Source: Niastella soli (GTDB lineage Bacteria; Bacteroidota; Bacteroidia; Chitinophagales; Chitinophagaceae). Taken from it: 64,000 nt of DNA. Position numbers and translations under genes: made by a program. Location of the stretch: contig NZ_JAGHKO010000004.1 in the NCBI RefSeq assembly GCF_017742245.1, positions 682,001 to 746,000 on the forward strand. The letters run 5' to 3'. The notes beneath the pieces are model-generated. The model saw only the letters and a program-made list of their open reading frames with translations, made no database searches and was not told the origin of the DNA. Each line of letters opens with the position of its first letter. Position 1 is the stretch's first letter. This document shows, piece after piece, positions 1 to 10,300 of the stretch.

Positions 1-76
1 TCGCTCAGACAATACAAGATGGTTCGTCAAACCGCAAGCCGTATATTAGCCCCCAAATAACCAGGGCAACATAGGT
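1..76 (+). other. Window edge, possible 3' end of an upstream gene
   Basis: All three forward frames are open from the window edge, with stops at 47-49, 58-60 and 72-74, so a truncated upstream gene probably ends here. The reading frame cannot be decided from so short a piece. The frame ending at 74 would leave only 2 nt before the fucosidase start, which would fit an operon. Confidence 0.3.
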
Positions 77-2587
77 ATGAAAAAATATACGCGCCGGTCC
101 GTAATTCAGTCAGGCACTTTAGCGGCCTTAAGCTTTAGTCCTCTTTTAAACAGTTTGAACAAAGCATTTGGCAGTCCGGCCCCGTTTAAGGCTGCCGGAC
201 CAAGCAGTGATCTGCTGCTGTGGTACCGTAAACCTGCAGAAAAATGGCTGGAAGCCCTGCCTGTTGGAAATGGGAAACTGGGCGGAATGGTTTTTGGCGG
301 CGCTGCCCAGGAACGGATCAGTGTAAGTGAAGATACCTTATGGACAGGCGGCCCTTATCAACCCGGAGTAGACGTGTCCCCTGAAACGCTGGACAACATC
401 AAAAAGCTTTCTTTCCAGGGAAAATTCGCAGAAGCACAGGAACTGGTAAAACAATTACAGGGCAAACCGCACCGGCAGGCCGCCTATCAAACGGTTGGCG
501 AAGTACAGCTCAACTTTCCAGACATCGCTGAACCCAGCGACTATCACCGGGAACTGGACCTGAATACCGGTATAGTGACCATCACTTTTACTGCCAACGA
601 CGTTCAATACAAAAGGGAAACTTTTGCCAGCTATCCCAACCATGTTATTGTAACTCATATTACGGCCAGCAAACCCGGACAAATAAATCTGCAATGCAAC
701 TTTACCACCCTACATCGTGATACAAAACTGGTTACAACCGGTAACAACGCGCTTATCATGGATGGGAAGAATGGTGACCTGGTGGTGGAAAACGACATAA
801 CCATTCCGGCCGCCCTCACCTGGCAATGCCGGGTGGCTTTTCAGGCAAGCGGTGGAAAGCAAACCGCTGTTGACAATACCATTCAGGTCACTGGCGCCAA
901 TGAAGTAACTATTTATACAACAGCTGCCACCAGCTATATCAGTTATAACAATGTAAGCGGTAAACCAACTGAATTGTGTGCTGCTGTTATCAATAAATGC
1001 CTTGCGCAACCTTACAACACGTTGCGTGCAAAACATGTGGCAGATTACCAGCAACTCTTTAATAAAGTACAACTCTCTCTTACCAATCAACCTCCGGCCA
1101 ACCTCCCTACCAATGAAAGAATAAAAAATTTTGCCACGGGCAACGATCCATCCCTGGCCACACTCTACTTTCAGTATGGCCGATACCTGTTGTTGTCTTC
1201 TTCACGACCAGGCTCACAACCCGCCAATTTACAAGGCCGGTGGAATGATAGTTTATCAGCCTCCTGGGGCGGCAAATACACCGTTAATATCAATACGGAG
1301 ATGAATTACTGGCCGGCGCAGAAAACCAACCTGGCTTCCTGCGAATTGCCGTTGCTGCAACTGGTAAAAGATATTGCCATCACGGGTCAGGTAACGGCTA
1401 AGAAAACTTATCATGCACGCGGCTGGGTTTGCCATCACAATACTGATCTGTGGCGGGCTACGGCACCCATTGACTCTGCTTTCTATGGGCAATGGCCAAC
1501 AGGCGGCGCCTGGTTGTGTAACCACCTGTACCAGCATTACCTGTACAGCGGCGATACGGCTTATTTGCAGGAATTATATCCACTGATGAAGGGCGCAGCC
1601 GAATTCTTTATGGACACCATGGTAAGAAGACCTGTAGACTTCTGGCTTGTTACCGTTCCGTCGATGTCGCCTGAGAACGGCCGGGCAAAAGGTGTTTCCA
1701 GTTCACCCGGTCCCACTATGGATATGCAGATCCTTCGCGAGTTGTTTACCCACTGCGCTTCGGCCGCAGCCATCTTAAAGAAAGACATGGAATTTCAGCA
1801 AGGCTGCAAGGAAACTGTATTGATGCTGGCGCCGGCCCAAATAGGCAAAGGCGGTCAATTACAGGAATGGCTGGATGATGTGGATATGGAAAGCGATAAA
1901 TATGAACACCGGCATATGTCGCCCTTATACGGTTTATTCCCCGGCTATGAAATAACACCCGATAAAACGGCCCTGTTTGCCGCAGCGTATAAACTAACGG
2001 AAATGCGTGGCTTTTTTGGGGAAGGCATGGGCTGGGCGCTTGCCTGGCGTCTGAACCTCTGGGCCCGCCTGCAACATGCAGACAACTGTTTTAAACTGGT
2101 GAACACGTTGATCAGCACTAAAACGGAACAGAATTTATTCGACAAACCACACATTCAACTGGATGGTAATTTTGGCGGCACTTCAGGTATTACCGAAATG
2201 CTGTTGCAAAGCCATGCCGGTTCTGTTCATTTATTACCCGCTTTGCCTACCCAGTGGAATGAAGGCGCCCTCAGTGGTCTTTGTACGCAGGGTGGTTTTG
2301 AAATAGTTCACCTGGCATGGAAAAACGGTAACATAACGGCCTTGAAAATACGGTCAAAGCTGGGTGGCAACCTACGACTACAGGTGCCTAATGAAGTGGC
2401 GACACCGGCTTTACCTGCTATAAAGCCGGCCAGTGGAATAAATCCCAATCCATTCTTTGCGCTTATTGAGATGCCGGCGCCATTAATTGTACCTAATGCG
2501 CCCCTGAAACAGTTGGAATTGAAAAAAAACTGGTTATATGACCTGCCCACGCAGAAAGGACAGGTGTATGAGATAAAATTTAAATAA
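77..2587 (+). CDS. GH95 family alpha-L-fucosidase, Tat-type signal
   Basis: Hydrolyses terminal alpha-L-fucose (or L-galactose) linkages of glycans by inversion; expected in the periplasm or outside the cell. At 836 residues it has the normal family length. The N-terminus carries a twin-arginine-like stretch (TRRSVIQSG) and a hydrophobic segment. The GH95 N-terminal signature runs from about residue 47 (LLLWYRKPAEKWLEALPVGNG). Residues matching the catalytic set known from the bifidobacterial enzyme AfcA (two Asn, one Glu, one Asp) are visible: N404 and N406 in VNINTEMNYWPA, E533 in MSPENG, and D696 in LDGNFGG. A C-terminal beta domain follows. No SusC/SusD pair is in view, so assignment to a polysaccharide utilisation locus cannot be tested here. 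Two terminators follow the stop. Family assignment is firm; the exact substrate is not known. Confidence 0.93.
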   Translation: MKKYTRRSVIQSGTLAALSFSPLLNSLNKAFGSPAPFKAAGPSSDLLLWYRKPAEKWLEALPVGNGKLGGMVFGGAAQERISVSEDTLWTGGPYQPGVDVSPETLDNIKKLSFQGKFAEAQELVKQLQGKPHRQAAYQTVGEVQLNFPDIAEPSDYHRELDLNTGIVTITFTANDVQYKRETFASYPNHVIVTHITASKPGQINLQCNFTTLHRDTKLVTTGNNALIMDGKNGDLVVENDITIPAALTWQCRVAFQASGGKQTAVDNTIQVTGANEVTIYTTAATSYISYNNVSGKPTELCAAVINKCLAQPYNTLRAKHVADYQQLFNKVQLSLTNQPPANLPTNERIKNFATGNDPSLATLYFQYGRYLLLSSSRPGSQPANLQGRWNDSLSASWGGKYTVNINTEMNYWPAQKTNLASCELPLLQLVKDIAITGQVTAKKTYHARGWVCHHNTDLWRATAPIDSAFYGQWPTGGAWLCNHLYQHYLYSGDTAYLQELYPLMKGAAEFFMDTMVRRPVDFWLVTVPSMSPENGRAKGVSSSPGPTMDMQILRELFTHCASAAAILKKDMEFQQGCKETVLMLAPAQIGKGGQLQEWLDDVDMESDKYEHRHMSPLYGLFPGYEITPDKTALFAAAYKLTEMRGFFGEGMGWALAWRLNLWARLQHADNCFKLVNTLISTKTEQNLFDKPHIQLDGNFGGTSGITEMLLQSHAGSVHLLPALPTQWNEGALSGLCTQGGFEIVHLAWKNGNITALKIRSKLGGNLRLQVPNEVATPALPAIKPASGINPNPFFALIEMPAPLIVPNAPLKQLELKKNWLYDLPTQKGQVYEIKFK

Positions 2588-2616
2588 GGAAGGATCCATA
2601 ACCGGATCCTTTCTTT
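2588..2616 (+). terminator. Rho-independent terminator after the fucosidase
   Basis: A 10-bp stem (GGAAGGATCC with GGATCCTTTC, one G-U pair) closes a 6-nt loop at 2598-2603 and is followed by TTT. It lies directly behind the stop of the GH95 gene. Confidence 0.7.
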
Positions 2617-2640
2617 AAGTTTTAGCTTCCGCAGCGAAGG

Positions 2641-2681
2641 AGCCATCGCATCGAACGCAGTGAGATGCGATGGCTTTATTT
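2641..2681 (+). terminator. Strong hairpin, second terminator
   Basis: A perfect 12-bp stem (2641-2652 with 2664-2675) encloses an 11-nt loop and is followed by TTATTT. It lies between the convergent fucosidase and reductase genes and can stop readthrough from the first terminator. Confidence 0.7.
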
Positions 2682-2744
2682 CACGTTTCAAGATGAATTA
2701 TTAGTAAACCTGCAATTATTCGAGAATCTCAAATATCGGAATCC

Positions 2745-2772
2745 ACTCACAACTGACAACTCACTACTCACT
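2745..2772. repeat. Four-unit heptamer tandem repeat
   Basis: Four 7-nt units (ACTCACA, ACTGACA, ACTCACT, ACTCACT) run in tandem. The last units overlap the stop codon (2768-2770) of the minus-strand reductase gene. Similar 7-nt arrays lie 3' of the radical SAM gene and of ku. Confidence 0.6.
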
Positions 2773-3331
2773 TTTTCACTTCATACCACAACTCCACCAT
2801 CCCGCTTTTATAGGGGGTCACCTCTTTGAGGTGCAATGCCTGTTCAATTCCTATCTGGTCAAAAAAAGGAGTACCGTTACCTAAAATAATGGGGATCACC
2901 GATAGCCTTATTTCGTCGGCTAATTGTAAACGAAGGAACGCTGCGGCAAGCAGGGGCCCGCCAACCAGCCAAACATTCTTATAATTGGGTCTTAGTCGTT
3001 CATTTACCAATGTAATCAGATCACCCGAATACAATTCAATATGCGGTCTTTCTATCGGCAGCTCTCTGTGGGTTACTACAATGGTAGGCACGTCGCCATA
3101 GGCCCATCCATAACTTCGCGACAATTCCAGGGCGTGTTCATAGGTCCTGGCACCCATTACATAGCAATCTATTGTTGAGAGAAAATCCTCCCTATCCTGT
3201 CCGGTAAGGGCAACACCCTTCTCGTAGTGGTCCACCGTTTCAAACCAGGAAACGCTGTTATCCTTTTTAGCAATAATGCCATCAAGGCTCGACACCATAT
3301 GGATGGTAATTGTAAATGGAGTTGTTGCCAT
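2768..3331 (-). CDS. Dihydrofolate reductase family protein (RibD C-terminal fold)
   Basis: Likely NAD(P)H-dependent reductase of the RibD C-terminal/DHFR-like superfamily; substrate unknown. The N-terminal strand with MVSSLDGIIAKKD is the usual family opening, and the central WLVGGPLLAAAFLRLQLADE matches the nucleotide-binding segment around VGGG. The C-terminal half contains LGNGTPFF, also typical. I use the ATG at 3331 (187 residues) rather than an in-frame TTG five codons upstream, because MATTPF leads directly into the first beta strand. It is a single-gene unit: the upstream two-component genes are divergent, and the fucosidase is convergent behind two terminators. Proteins of this group in Bacteroidota are mostly uncharacterised and should not be called folate enzymes without test. 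Confidence 0.85.
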   Translation of the reverse strand: MATTPFTITIHMVSSLDGIIAKKDNSVSWFETVDHYEKGVALTGQDREDFLSTIDCYVMGARTYEHALELSRSYGWAYGDVPTIVVTHRELPIERPHIELYSGDLITLVNERLRPNYKNVWLVGGPLLAAAFLRLQLADEIRLSVIPIILGNGTPFFDQIGIEQALHLKEVTPYKSGMVELWYEVKK

Positions 3332-3397
3332 ATATAAATCGTTCAAAAAGAAAACGACGGCTCATATTAAGTATTTTACTGATCGATGCCTCTTTAC

Positions 3398-3405
3398 CAA
3401 ATTTA
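3398..3405 (-). promoter_or_regulatory. Candidate -7 box for the reductase gene
   Basis: On the minus strand the sequence is TAAATTTG, matching the Bacteroidota -7 consensus TAnnTTTG. It lies 66 nt upstream of the reductase ATG. No TTG occurs at the usual -33 spacing, so the call is weak. Confidence 0.35.
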
Positions 3406-3556
3406 CAGATAGAATTCATTGATTGCTACATATTCTTATAAACCTGATCATGAGACATCTCCAGTTCCTGGCGGAAACGGACACCCTGAGTTTCTCCATT
3501 ATTGATTACCTTTAATAGACACACCATTTACCTGCTAAATAAACAACCAAAACAAT

Positions 3557-4270
3557 ATGAAGCTCCTGAACTGTGTGATTATTGAAGATAATCCCGTTGA
3601 CAGGTTAGTGCTCGAAGAATATCTATCAAAATATTCTTTTATAAATATTACCGCCAAATTTCCCAATCCTGTCGAAAGCCTGGAGTATTTAAAAACGCAT
3701 ATCATAAATATCCTATTTCTGGATGTTGATATGCCGGTTATCAATGGCATCGATTTCTTAAAAACATTCCCTGATCCCCCACCCTGTATTATGGTAACAG
3801 CTCACCCAGAATATGCCATAGATGCTTTTGAGGTACAGGCCATAGATTATTTGTTAAAACCCGTAAAGCCCGAACGGCTCGATGTAGCTATCCAGCGAAC
3901 GCTCGAGTTGCAGGAAATAAAGTCGAAAGCGGTTCAATACAGCATGCATTTTGAAAATGATTTCCTTATGATCAAAGAGGGCACCGTTTTAAACAAAGTG
4001 AATATTGCCGATATTCTTTACCTGGAGGCCCTTACCAATTATACCAAAGTGGTCACCATGCATAAAAAATACATCACCCTTAATAACCTGAAAAGCTTTC
4101 TGGACAATTTACCGCCAAAAAGGTTCTTACGCATCCATCGCAGCTATGCGGTGGCGGTAGATAAGATCCGGGGCGTTTACAAAAACGAACTGCAGATAGT
4201 GGAGCAGCGGCTACCTTTAGGAAAAACTTATCGCCAGGAAATAAAAAAACTGTTTACTGAAAGTAACTGA
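3557..4270 (+). CDS. LytTR-family response regulator
   Basis: Two-component response regulator acting as a cytoplasmic DNA-binding protein. The receiver domain (about residues 4-125) shows the acidic pair in IIEDN, the phosphoacceptor D56 in LFLDVDMP, and the conserved Lys in LLKPVKP. The C-terminal LytTR DNA-binding domain (about 135-237) shows LYLEALTNYTKVV and FLRIHRSYAVAVDKI. The length of 237 residues is standard. The kinase gene follows after 19 nt in the same direction, so they form a regulator-first operon. The kinase is of the HisKA type, whereas LytTR regulators usually pair with LytS-type kinases; the adjacency still argues that they are partners. Targets are unknown. Confidence 0.95.
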   Translation: MKLLNCVIIEDNPVDRLVLEEYLSKYSFINITAKFPNPVESLEYLKTHIINILFLDVDMPVINGIDFLKTFPDPPPCIMVTAHPEYAIDAFEVQAIDYLLKPVKPERLDVAIQRTLELQEIKSKAVQYSMHFENDFLMIKEGTVLNKVNIADILYLEALTNYTKVVTMHKKYITLNNLKSFLDNLPPKRFLRIHRSYAVAVDKIRGVYKNELQIVEQRLPLGKTYRQEIKKLFTESN

Positions 4271-4289
4271 CCATTTGCCATTCTTTTGC

Positions 4290-6116
4290 ATGAGAGTAGT
4301 TTTCATCTGCATAATCATTCTTGATGTTTTATTGCCCGCCGCCAGGGCACAAACCATTAAGCCTGACTCGCTCTTGTCGCTGGCTTATGAATACAGAACA
4401 AAAGGTAATTTTGACAAATCCCTCGCTGTCTTTTACCAATGTTTATCTATAGCACAAAAAAATAAAGATTCCTTAGGGACCGGTAATGCCCTGATCGGGA
4501 TCGGGATTATCTATGATAAGAAGGGAAAATATGAAGAAGGCCTGGAATATTATTTTAAAGCCCTGAAAGTGTATGGTAACATTGGCAACCAGGTAAAAGT
4601 TGGCGGAACGCTTAAAAACATTGGAAATACGTATCGTGTGCTGCAACGGTACACCAACGCATCCAACTTTCTGCAACAGGCGCTTGCCGTGCAACAGAAA
4701 GAAAAAGATTCAACCAGGATAGCTAATATATTAAACGATATTGGGTCGCTGTATTACGCTCAGGACAGCTCCGCCAAAGCGTTGAGTTATTTCAAAAGGA
4801 TCATTACTGAGTTTAATTCGCACATTACAGAAGAAATAAGGGCCAATGTATTCAACAATATAGGCTTGACGTATGTAAAAATGAACCGGTATGAACAAGC
4901 GCTCAGTTATTATCAGCCGGCCCTTGCGATAATGCAAAAAAGGAACGACGAGTATGGTATTGCCCTGGTGCTGGGTAACACAGGCAATCTGTACTTCAAT
5001 ATGAATAATTTTTCAAAGGCGCTGGAATACCATTTGCAGAATCTTGCCATTGTACAACAGATCAATTCGAACGAACTGTTACAGCAATCGTATAATAACC
5101 TGAAAAAGACGTATGTAGCGTTGGGAAATTATAAAAAAGCCTATGAATGCCAGCAAGGTGAAATAGCCATCAAGGATACCGTTTACAAAAAGCAAAGTAT
5201 TTTGAATTATGAAGAAATGCAGGCTAAATACCAGGCAGAGAAAAGCCAGCAGGAGATCCAGCTCTTACAACGCGACAATCAAATTGCCACTATTGAGCTC
5301 ACGAACCAACGGCGCACCCAATATCTCCTGTTAACTGGTATTGTTTTAGCGCTTATCCTTGCTGTATCGTTGTACAGCGGCTATATCAACAAGAAAAGAT
5401 CAAACCGGGAACTTAATCAACTCAATAATAAACTGGCTGAAGCCAATAATTCAAAGGTCAAACTCCTGAGCATCATTACACATGATCTCAGAAGTCCGGT
5501 CAGCAGTCTTTTCAATTTCCTGCAATTGCAAAAAATTAATTACGGCAGGCTCGATAAAGAGAAAAAGGAAGAAGTTGATCGAAAGATCAGTCAATCGGCA
5601 GAAAACCTGCTGGATGCCATGGAAGATATTCTCATCTGGTCAAAAAGCCAGATGGATCATTTTACGCCATTACGGGAGCTTTGTGAGGTAGAAGAATTGC
5701 TCGATGAAATAATTCATCTAAATGAACAATTTGCTGCCAACAAAAACATACTGTTAAAAAAAGAAGTGAACGGACCGATATCTTTTTATACAGACCCCAA
5801 TTTTATTAAGATCATATTACGAAATCTGGTGAGTAATGCCATAAAGTTTACCCAGCCGGAGGGCATGGTTACCCTCACCGCCGTACAACGTAACCAGGTT
5901 ATTGATTTCAGCATAAAAGATACCGGACAGGGTATTGAACCAGCCGACCTGAAAAACATTTTTGAATGGAACAGCATTCGCAGCGATTCATCGGGACTGG
6001 GGTTAAAATTAGCCCGGGAGTTTACGGAAAAGCTGGGGGGAACTATTTCGGTTACTTCGCAAAAAGAACAAGGCACCGAATTTCTTGTGTCTTTTCTGCG
6101 CCAGTTAACCGAATAA
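4290..6116 (+). CDS. TPR-containing membrane sensor histidine kinase
   Basis: Sensor kinase predicted to phosphorylate the preceding LytTR regulator. A signal peptide (VVFICIIILDVLLPAARAQ) is followed by a periplasmic array of TPR-like helix pairs (about residues 25-290), a coiled-coil stretch, one membrane helix near 343-360, a second coiled coil, then the kinase core. The phosphoacceptor is H398 in LLSIITHDLRSPVSS (HisKA H-box). The ATP-binding domain shows NLVSNAIKFT (N box), DTGQGIEP and SGLGLKLA (G boxes). I chose the ATG at 4290 over an upstream TTG because it begins the signal peptide. This architecture is common in Bacteroidota; the ligand sensed by the TPR part is unknown, and periplasmic protein-protein contact is likely but inferred. 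Confidence 0.93.
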   Translation: MRVVFICIIILDVLLPAARAQTIKPDSLLSLAYEYRTKGNFDKSLAVFYQCLSIAQKNKDSLGTGNALIGIGIIYDKKGKYEEGLEYYFKALKVYGNIGNQVKVGGTLKNIGNTYRVLQRYTNASNFLQQALAVQQKEKDSTRIANILNDIGSLYYAQDSSAKALSYFKRIITEFNSHITEEIRANVFNNIGLTYVKMNRYEQALSYYQPALAIMQKRNDEYGIALVLGNTGNLYFNMNNFSKALEYHLQNLAIVQQINSNELLQQSYNNLKKTYVALGNYKKAYECQQGEIAIKDTVYKKQSILNYEEMQAKYQAEKSQQEIQLLQRDNQIATIELTNQRRTQYLLLTGIVLALILAVSLYSGYINKKRSNRELNQLNNKLAEANNSKVKLLSIITHDLRSPVSSLFNFLQLQKINYGRLDKEKKEEVDRKISQSAENLLDAMEDILIWSKSQMDHFTPLRELCEVEELLDEIIHLNEQFAANKNILLKKEVNGPISFYTDPNFIKIILRNLVSNAIKFTQPEGMVTLTAVQRNQVIDFSIKDTGQGIEPADLKNIFEWNSIRSDSSGLGLKLAREFTEKLGGTISVTSQKEQGTEFLVSFLRQLTE

Positions 6117-6199
6117 GTCTGGTGCATGAGAAAGTAGCCGTTCGTGTATTTTTTAAGTCCATTACTACATTGATCTTTATGTAAGGCAGGTTCTACATC

Positions 6200-6207
6200 T
6201 ACTTTTG
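6200..6207 (+). promoter_or_regulatory. Candidate -7 box for the small secreted protein gene
   Basis: TACTTTTG fits the Bacteroidota -7 consensus TAnnTTTG and lies about 60 nt upstream of the ATG at 6269. The nearest upstream TTG (6170-6172) is 27 nt away, longer than usual, so the call is tentative. Confidence 0.35.
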
Positions 6208-6268
6208 TTACCCGCCCTCCGAAAACAACCGTTAGAAATCAAATTTCGGAACCTTAAACATACACATC

Positions 6269-6655
6269 ATGTTCAACAAAAAAAGCACCGCCGGTTTAAT
6301 ACTGGTGGTTTTATTTCTTTTCTTATGCCAGTCATTCTCCTATGCTCAGCCCGGATCAGTAAGGGACACGACAACATACGAATTAATTTCCCCGTCCTAT
6401 TGTTGCCCCGGATCAGTGCCCGATACCGGTTATATAGCTGAGATAATTTCTGACAATATCCCTTCCAGGAAAAAAACACAGATCACCTTCTACCGATTTT
6501 ATTGCAGGACCTGCTGTTTCATTTTGCCCTCAGGTAAACAGAAACTTCCGGAGAAGGATAAGGTAACCAATCCAGCGTTGATCAAAAAGCTGCAAGCGGC
6601 ATTGAAAAAGCAATTGGAGCATAATTTAAAAGTGGTGAACAGTATAAAGTATTAA
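6269..6655 (+). CDS. Small exported hypothetical protein
   Basis: Not recognised. A clear signal peptide (TAGLILVVLFLFLCQSFSYAQ) predicts export, leaving about 100 residues. The mature part holds two cysteine pairs: CC in PSYCCPGSV and a group in FYCRTCCFILP, which suggest disulfides or metal binding. The C-terminus is lysine-rich and helical (LIKKLQAALKKQLEHNL). A phrase resembling PGSV-D-T occurs twice (about residues 28-33 and 47-52), a possible short internal repeat. It is a monocistronic gene between the two-component operon and a good terminator. Function cannot be assigned. Confidence 0.7.
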   Translation: MFNKKSTAGLILVVLFLFLCQSFSYAQPGSVRDTTTYELISPSYCCPGSVPDTGYIAEIISDNIPSRKKTQITFYRFYCRTCCFILPSGKQKLPEKDKVTNPALIKKLQAALKKQLEHNLKVVNSIKY

Positions 6656-6707
6656 TAATCTCCATATTCCATTTCAAAATCCTTCGTTGGATCTTCAATT
6701 ATTTATT

Positions 6708-6739
6708 AAAATGGCTGTACCCTCAACAGCCATTTTTTT
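6708..6739 (+). terminator. Rho-independent terminator
   Basis: An 11-bp stem (AAAATGGCTGT with ACAGCCATTTT) closes a 7-nt loop at 6719-6725 and ends in a run of T. It follows the small secreted protein gene. Its symmetric A and T tracts could act in both directions. Confidence 0.8.
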
Positions 6740-6820
6740 ATGTCTGCAGGCCATGCGTTCCCTTCGTGTATTATTTCACATCCCTTATACACTATAATTC
6801 ATCCCCCCTCTGAAGGATAA

Positions 6821-6828
6821 TATATTTG
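6821..6828 (+). promoter_or_regulatory. Candidate -7 box
   Basis: TATATTTG matches TAnnTTTG and lies about 98 nt upstream of the ATG at 6926. No TTG is found at the -33 position, so this is a partial match only. Confidence 0.3.
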
Positions 6829-6925
6829 TTTGTGACTTCACACCTGTTACCCTTCTGAGTACGATCACTCCTCTCCTTTGAGAAAAACCATCCTGTAATT
6901 TTCTATTTATTAAACATTTTAATTT

Positions 6926-7318
6926 ATGAATTCAAGGGAAATAGACGTTTATAAAAGGATCTGGCTGATTTCAGGGATCGTTATTGAGGCAAACACCTTT
7001 ACCCCCTTGAAAAACTTGTCAGTGCTGGCTTTTGACTTTGACGGCCTATTGGGTGATGACTGCCTTGGAGAAGGGTTTACTGACGAGGAAGGCCGGTATT
7101 GCATCATATTTACCTGGGATGATCATAAACACCTGCTTCCATTTCAACCAGATGTATATGTTAAAGTGTATAGTGAATACGGATCACTGCTAAAAGATAC
7201 CCGAAACGAGGTAACACGTACTATGTTATACCGCAAAACGATCGATATTGAGATTAATATGAATAATGAGGGTGCCTTGTGTTTACCAATTGACTACTTT
7301 TTGGAAATGGCGAGCTAA
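6926..7318 (+). CDS. Transthyretin-like/carboxypeptidase-regulatory-like beta-sandwich protein
   Basis: A 130-residue single-domain protein with no signal peptide. The pattern ISGIVIEANTFTPLKNLSV..AFD, then GEGFTDEEGRYCIIF, then PDVYVKVYSEYGSLLKDTRNEV is the layout of small transthyretin-like beta-sandwich domains that often occur as stand-alone or fused modules. Such domains bind partners or scaffold enzymes; no catalytic residues are apparent. The gene stands alone, behind a terminator, and runs convergent to the T9SS protein gene with 43 nt between stops. The fold call is from motif layout, the role is unknown. Confidence 0.7.
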   Translation: MNSREIDVYKRIWLISGIVIEANTFTPLKNLSVLAFDFDGLLGDDCLGEGFTDEEGRYCIIFTWDDHKHLLPFQPDVYVKVYSEYGSLLKDTRNEVTRTMLYRKTIDIEINMNNEGALCLPIDYFLEMAS

Positions 7319-7361
7319 GTATTATTCGAACTGGTTAAGGAAATGTTTATTGATAAAACAA

Positions 7362-10300
7362 TTACCGCAACAAATTAAAGCTCCCTTTCTTAACCTGGCT
7401 TGTTCCATCGGTCAATTCCATGGTGGCAACATATACATACACGCCAATCGGCTGCGGTTTACCCTTGCAGGTGCCATCCCAGCTGCCGTTGATGTCAGCA
7501 GTTTCAAACACCTTTTCACCCCACTGGTTAAAGATCAGTAAACGCATGGAATGAACCACATTACTGTACATTTTAAACTTATCGTTCTGGCCATTACCAT
7601 TTGGCGTAAAGGTGTTGGGGAAGAAGATCTGGTCGCTCAGCGTTTGGCCCACCAGGTGTTTTGAATAAGCCGATGGACAATCAAACCTTGTCCCCAGAGC
7701 TTCCACCATCAGCCCTACCGTATCCTGCCCCATTAACCCGGAAATATAATGCGAGGTGCCCATTTTGCCAGAGGAAGGTTCCGTCCAGTTAAGGCCATCA
7801 CGCGATACCCGGTAACCGCTTGCGTTCTCAACGGCTGACCAGGCAAACTTGATCACAAAGCCTCCCACCGAATCTACCCTTACTATCGGCTCAGTTAGTG
7901 GGTAACAAACAGTAAATTCATTGGCCCCGATGTCTGGCTTGCTGGCACTGCGGAGTGTGTTATTGATATCATTGGTAATACCGACAGTAGTACCTTTATC
8001 GTCGAAGGGTATTAAGGTCGGCGTAAAATCTGCCTTCAACGAATCTTTATACAATGGATAAAGACAGATCGAGTTCGAGTCTTTTCTTACAGCCAGCCAG
8101 TCTGTTAACTTCGTATAAGTTCTGCCGCCCATAGAACCGGTATAACCAGTGCCTGCAAGGGTCGTTATTAAATAGTTGTTGTGGTCCGCTTTAAGGGCGC
8201 TGTCTTTTCCAATGATCAGGATGCCGGTACTTGTTCCAAGCCCACCTCTCTTAATGACCACGCTGTTATTTTTGAACTCGTCATTAACAGTGAGGCTACC
8301 ATATAGACCCACCCCAGCCGTAATGCCACTCGCACTGTTGGTGCCCGTAGAATCTTCGAGCGAGATCGTATTGTGATAGACCTTCAGGTTATTGGAACTT
8401 CTTGAATAAACGCCGTACTGGTTACCAATACCCCTGAAATTGTACATCAGGTTATTGGCAGCAATATTAGGCGCAGCTGCATTGCCAAGCACCGCTTCAA
8501 AATGAAGCCCATGGGCTTCAACAGTAGCCACCCTACCATTGGTTATCAGGTTGTGTACCCTGTTCCTGGTAATTTTATTTCCATAAGGCGCCATCCCGAA
8601 AGAAGCTGATTGTTTTAAATAGATCCCGCTAAAATTGGTAAACGTGGTGCGGTCCTTCTGGCTGATATCATTACTATCTACCAGGGTATTGGCCACGCCA
8701 TCCATATAAATACCAAAACCACAGTTATCGATCATTTTATTACCGCTTAAGATATTTCCTACAGGCATGGGCGATGGGGCAATATAGGTACGGGAGGTAT
8801 AGCTAATACCATAATATCCCCCGGTGATGGTATTATTGGCAATCGTATTGCTATCGCAATAAGTAAATTCGCTGTAATTGATGGGGTCGTTGCCGCTGTT
8901 ATTGATCACAATACCTGCATAGCCGTTTGTAACGATATTGGTAGCCATAGAAACGGAGCAGCGTTTTATGGTGTTATGATCGGCATCATCCATCAATTGT
9001 ATGCCGAAACCAAAGGAGGAGCCGGTTACATTAATATTCAGGCTGTCAATAGTCACATAATCAATCCCATTCAGTTTTAATACCGCGCGTTCATCGCTGT
9101 TGGTGGCAGCAAAGGCAAGTGTGTTCCCATTGCCTCTAAAAGTAACCGTTTGGGTAGCCGAAGTAGTAATAGCAGGCAGGATCACCTGTTCGTTATAGGG
9201 GCCCGAACCAGGCGTTACATTAAATACAACGGATCCCGTAATGCCACATTGCATGGCCAGTACGGCATCGCCAAATGAATGAAAATTAATACCGCCGGTA
9301 GGTTGTCCTGAATTAATGGTATAGGTGCCGCCCGATAATCTGGTATTCACGATCACCCGTATAGGGGCAGAATACATGGTATTGCCCAGACAGGTTACGG
9401 CAGCCCGGTAATATAGGGTGGAGGCAGGCAACAGGTCTGCTGATGGATACGCAAGACCCGTGCTGACATTGCTATACGTTCCGGTTGGCGATGAAGCGCT
9501 TTGCCAGGTATAGGTTTGCCCTACTCCCCAGGAATTACCTTGTAAGCCCAAAGAGATCTGCGGCCCGTAACATAAAATGGAATCCGGCAATACGGTGGTG
9601 CTGCCTGGCACCACCGGGGTTTGACAGGCCGGTGTTACAAATTCATAACAACCCGGATCAGGGTTAAGCGGACTTCTTACAGCACCGGTAATATCAGTAT
9701 TTATAGTTACCACCAGCGCCATGTTGTCAATGGGCTGTGCTTTTGGGATAAAGTTAAAGGCGGCCAAATTGGTAAACAGGGGGTCTTCATTGGCAGAGGA
9801 ATAATCTAACCCCGTGGCTTTTTGCCAGTCAGTTAATAAAGTCAGGTCCGTGTTGGCCAGCGATCCAACCGCATTGGTAAAATCAGAACCAGAAACATAA
9901 TATACGTTCCGGCTGCAGCTTAACTGCGGCATCAATTTCTCCAGAGTAATACCATAATTCCAGTCGCTGGTTTGCCTGGAAATGGAAATGATATTATTCC
10001 ATACTTTCACATTGCTTACATCTTCAAAGTATATTCCGTCGCACTCCTGTCCATAGATAGTCTGATCATCGAGTGAAATGGTATTATTGAAGATATTGAA
10101 ATAAGAAGCGGTGGCAAAACGGGAAGCTATCCCATACTGGATGCCATTGGAGCTGAAATCGTAAATAAGATTATTGGCGAACAGGTTCTCTTTACCGGAT
10201 ATTCCTTGTGCTGAATTTAAGATCCCATAAATAAAACTACCCCAGATCAACGCACCAATATGAAAGTTGTGAATTTTGTTATTGGTAACTTTTACCTGCT

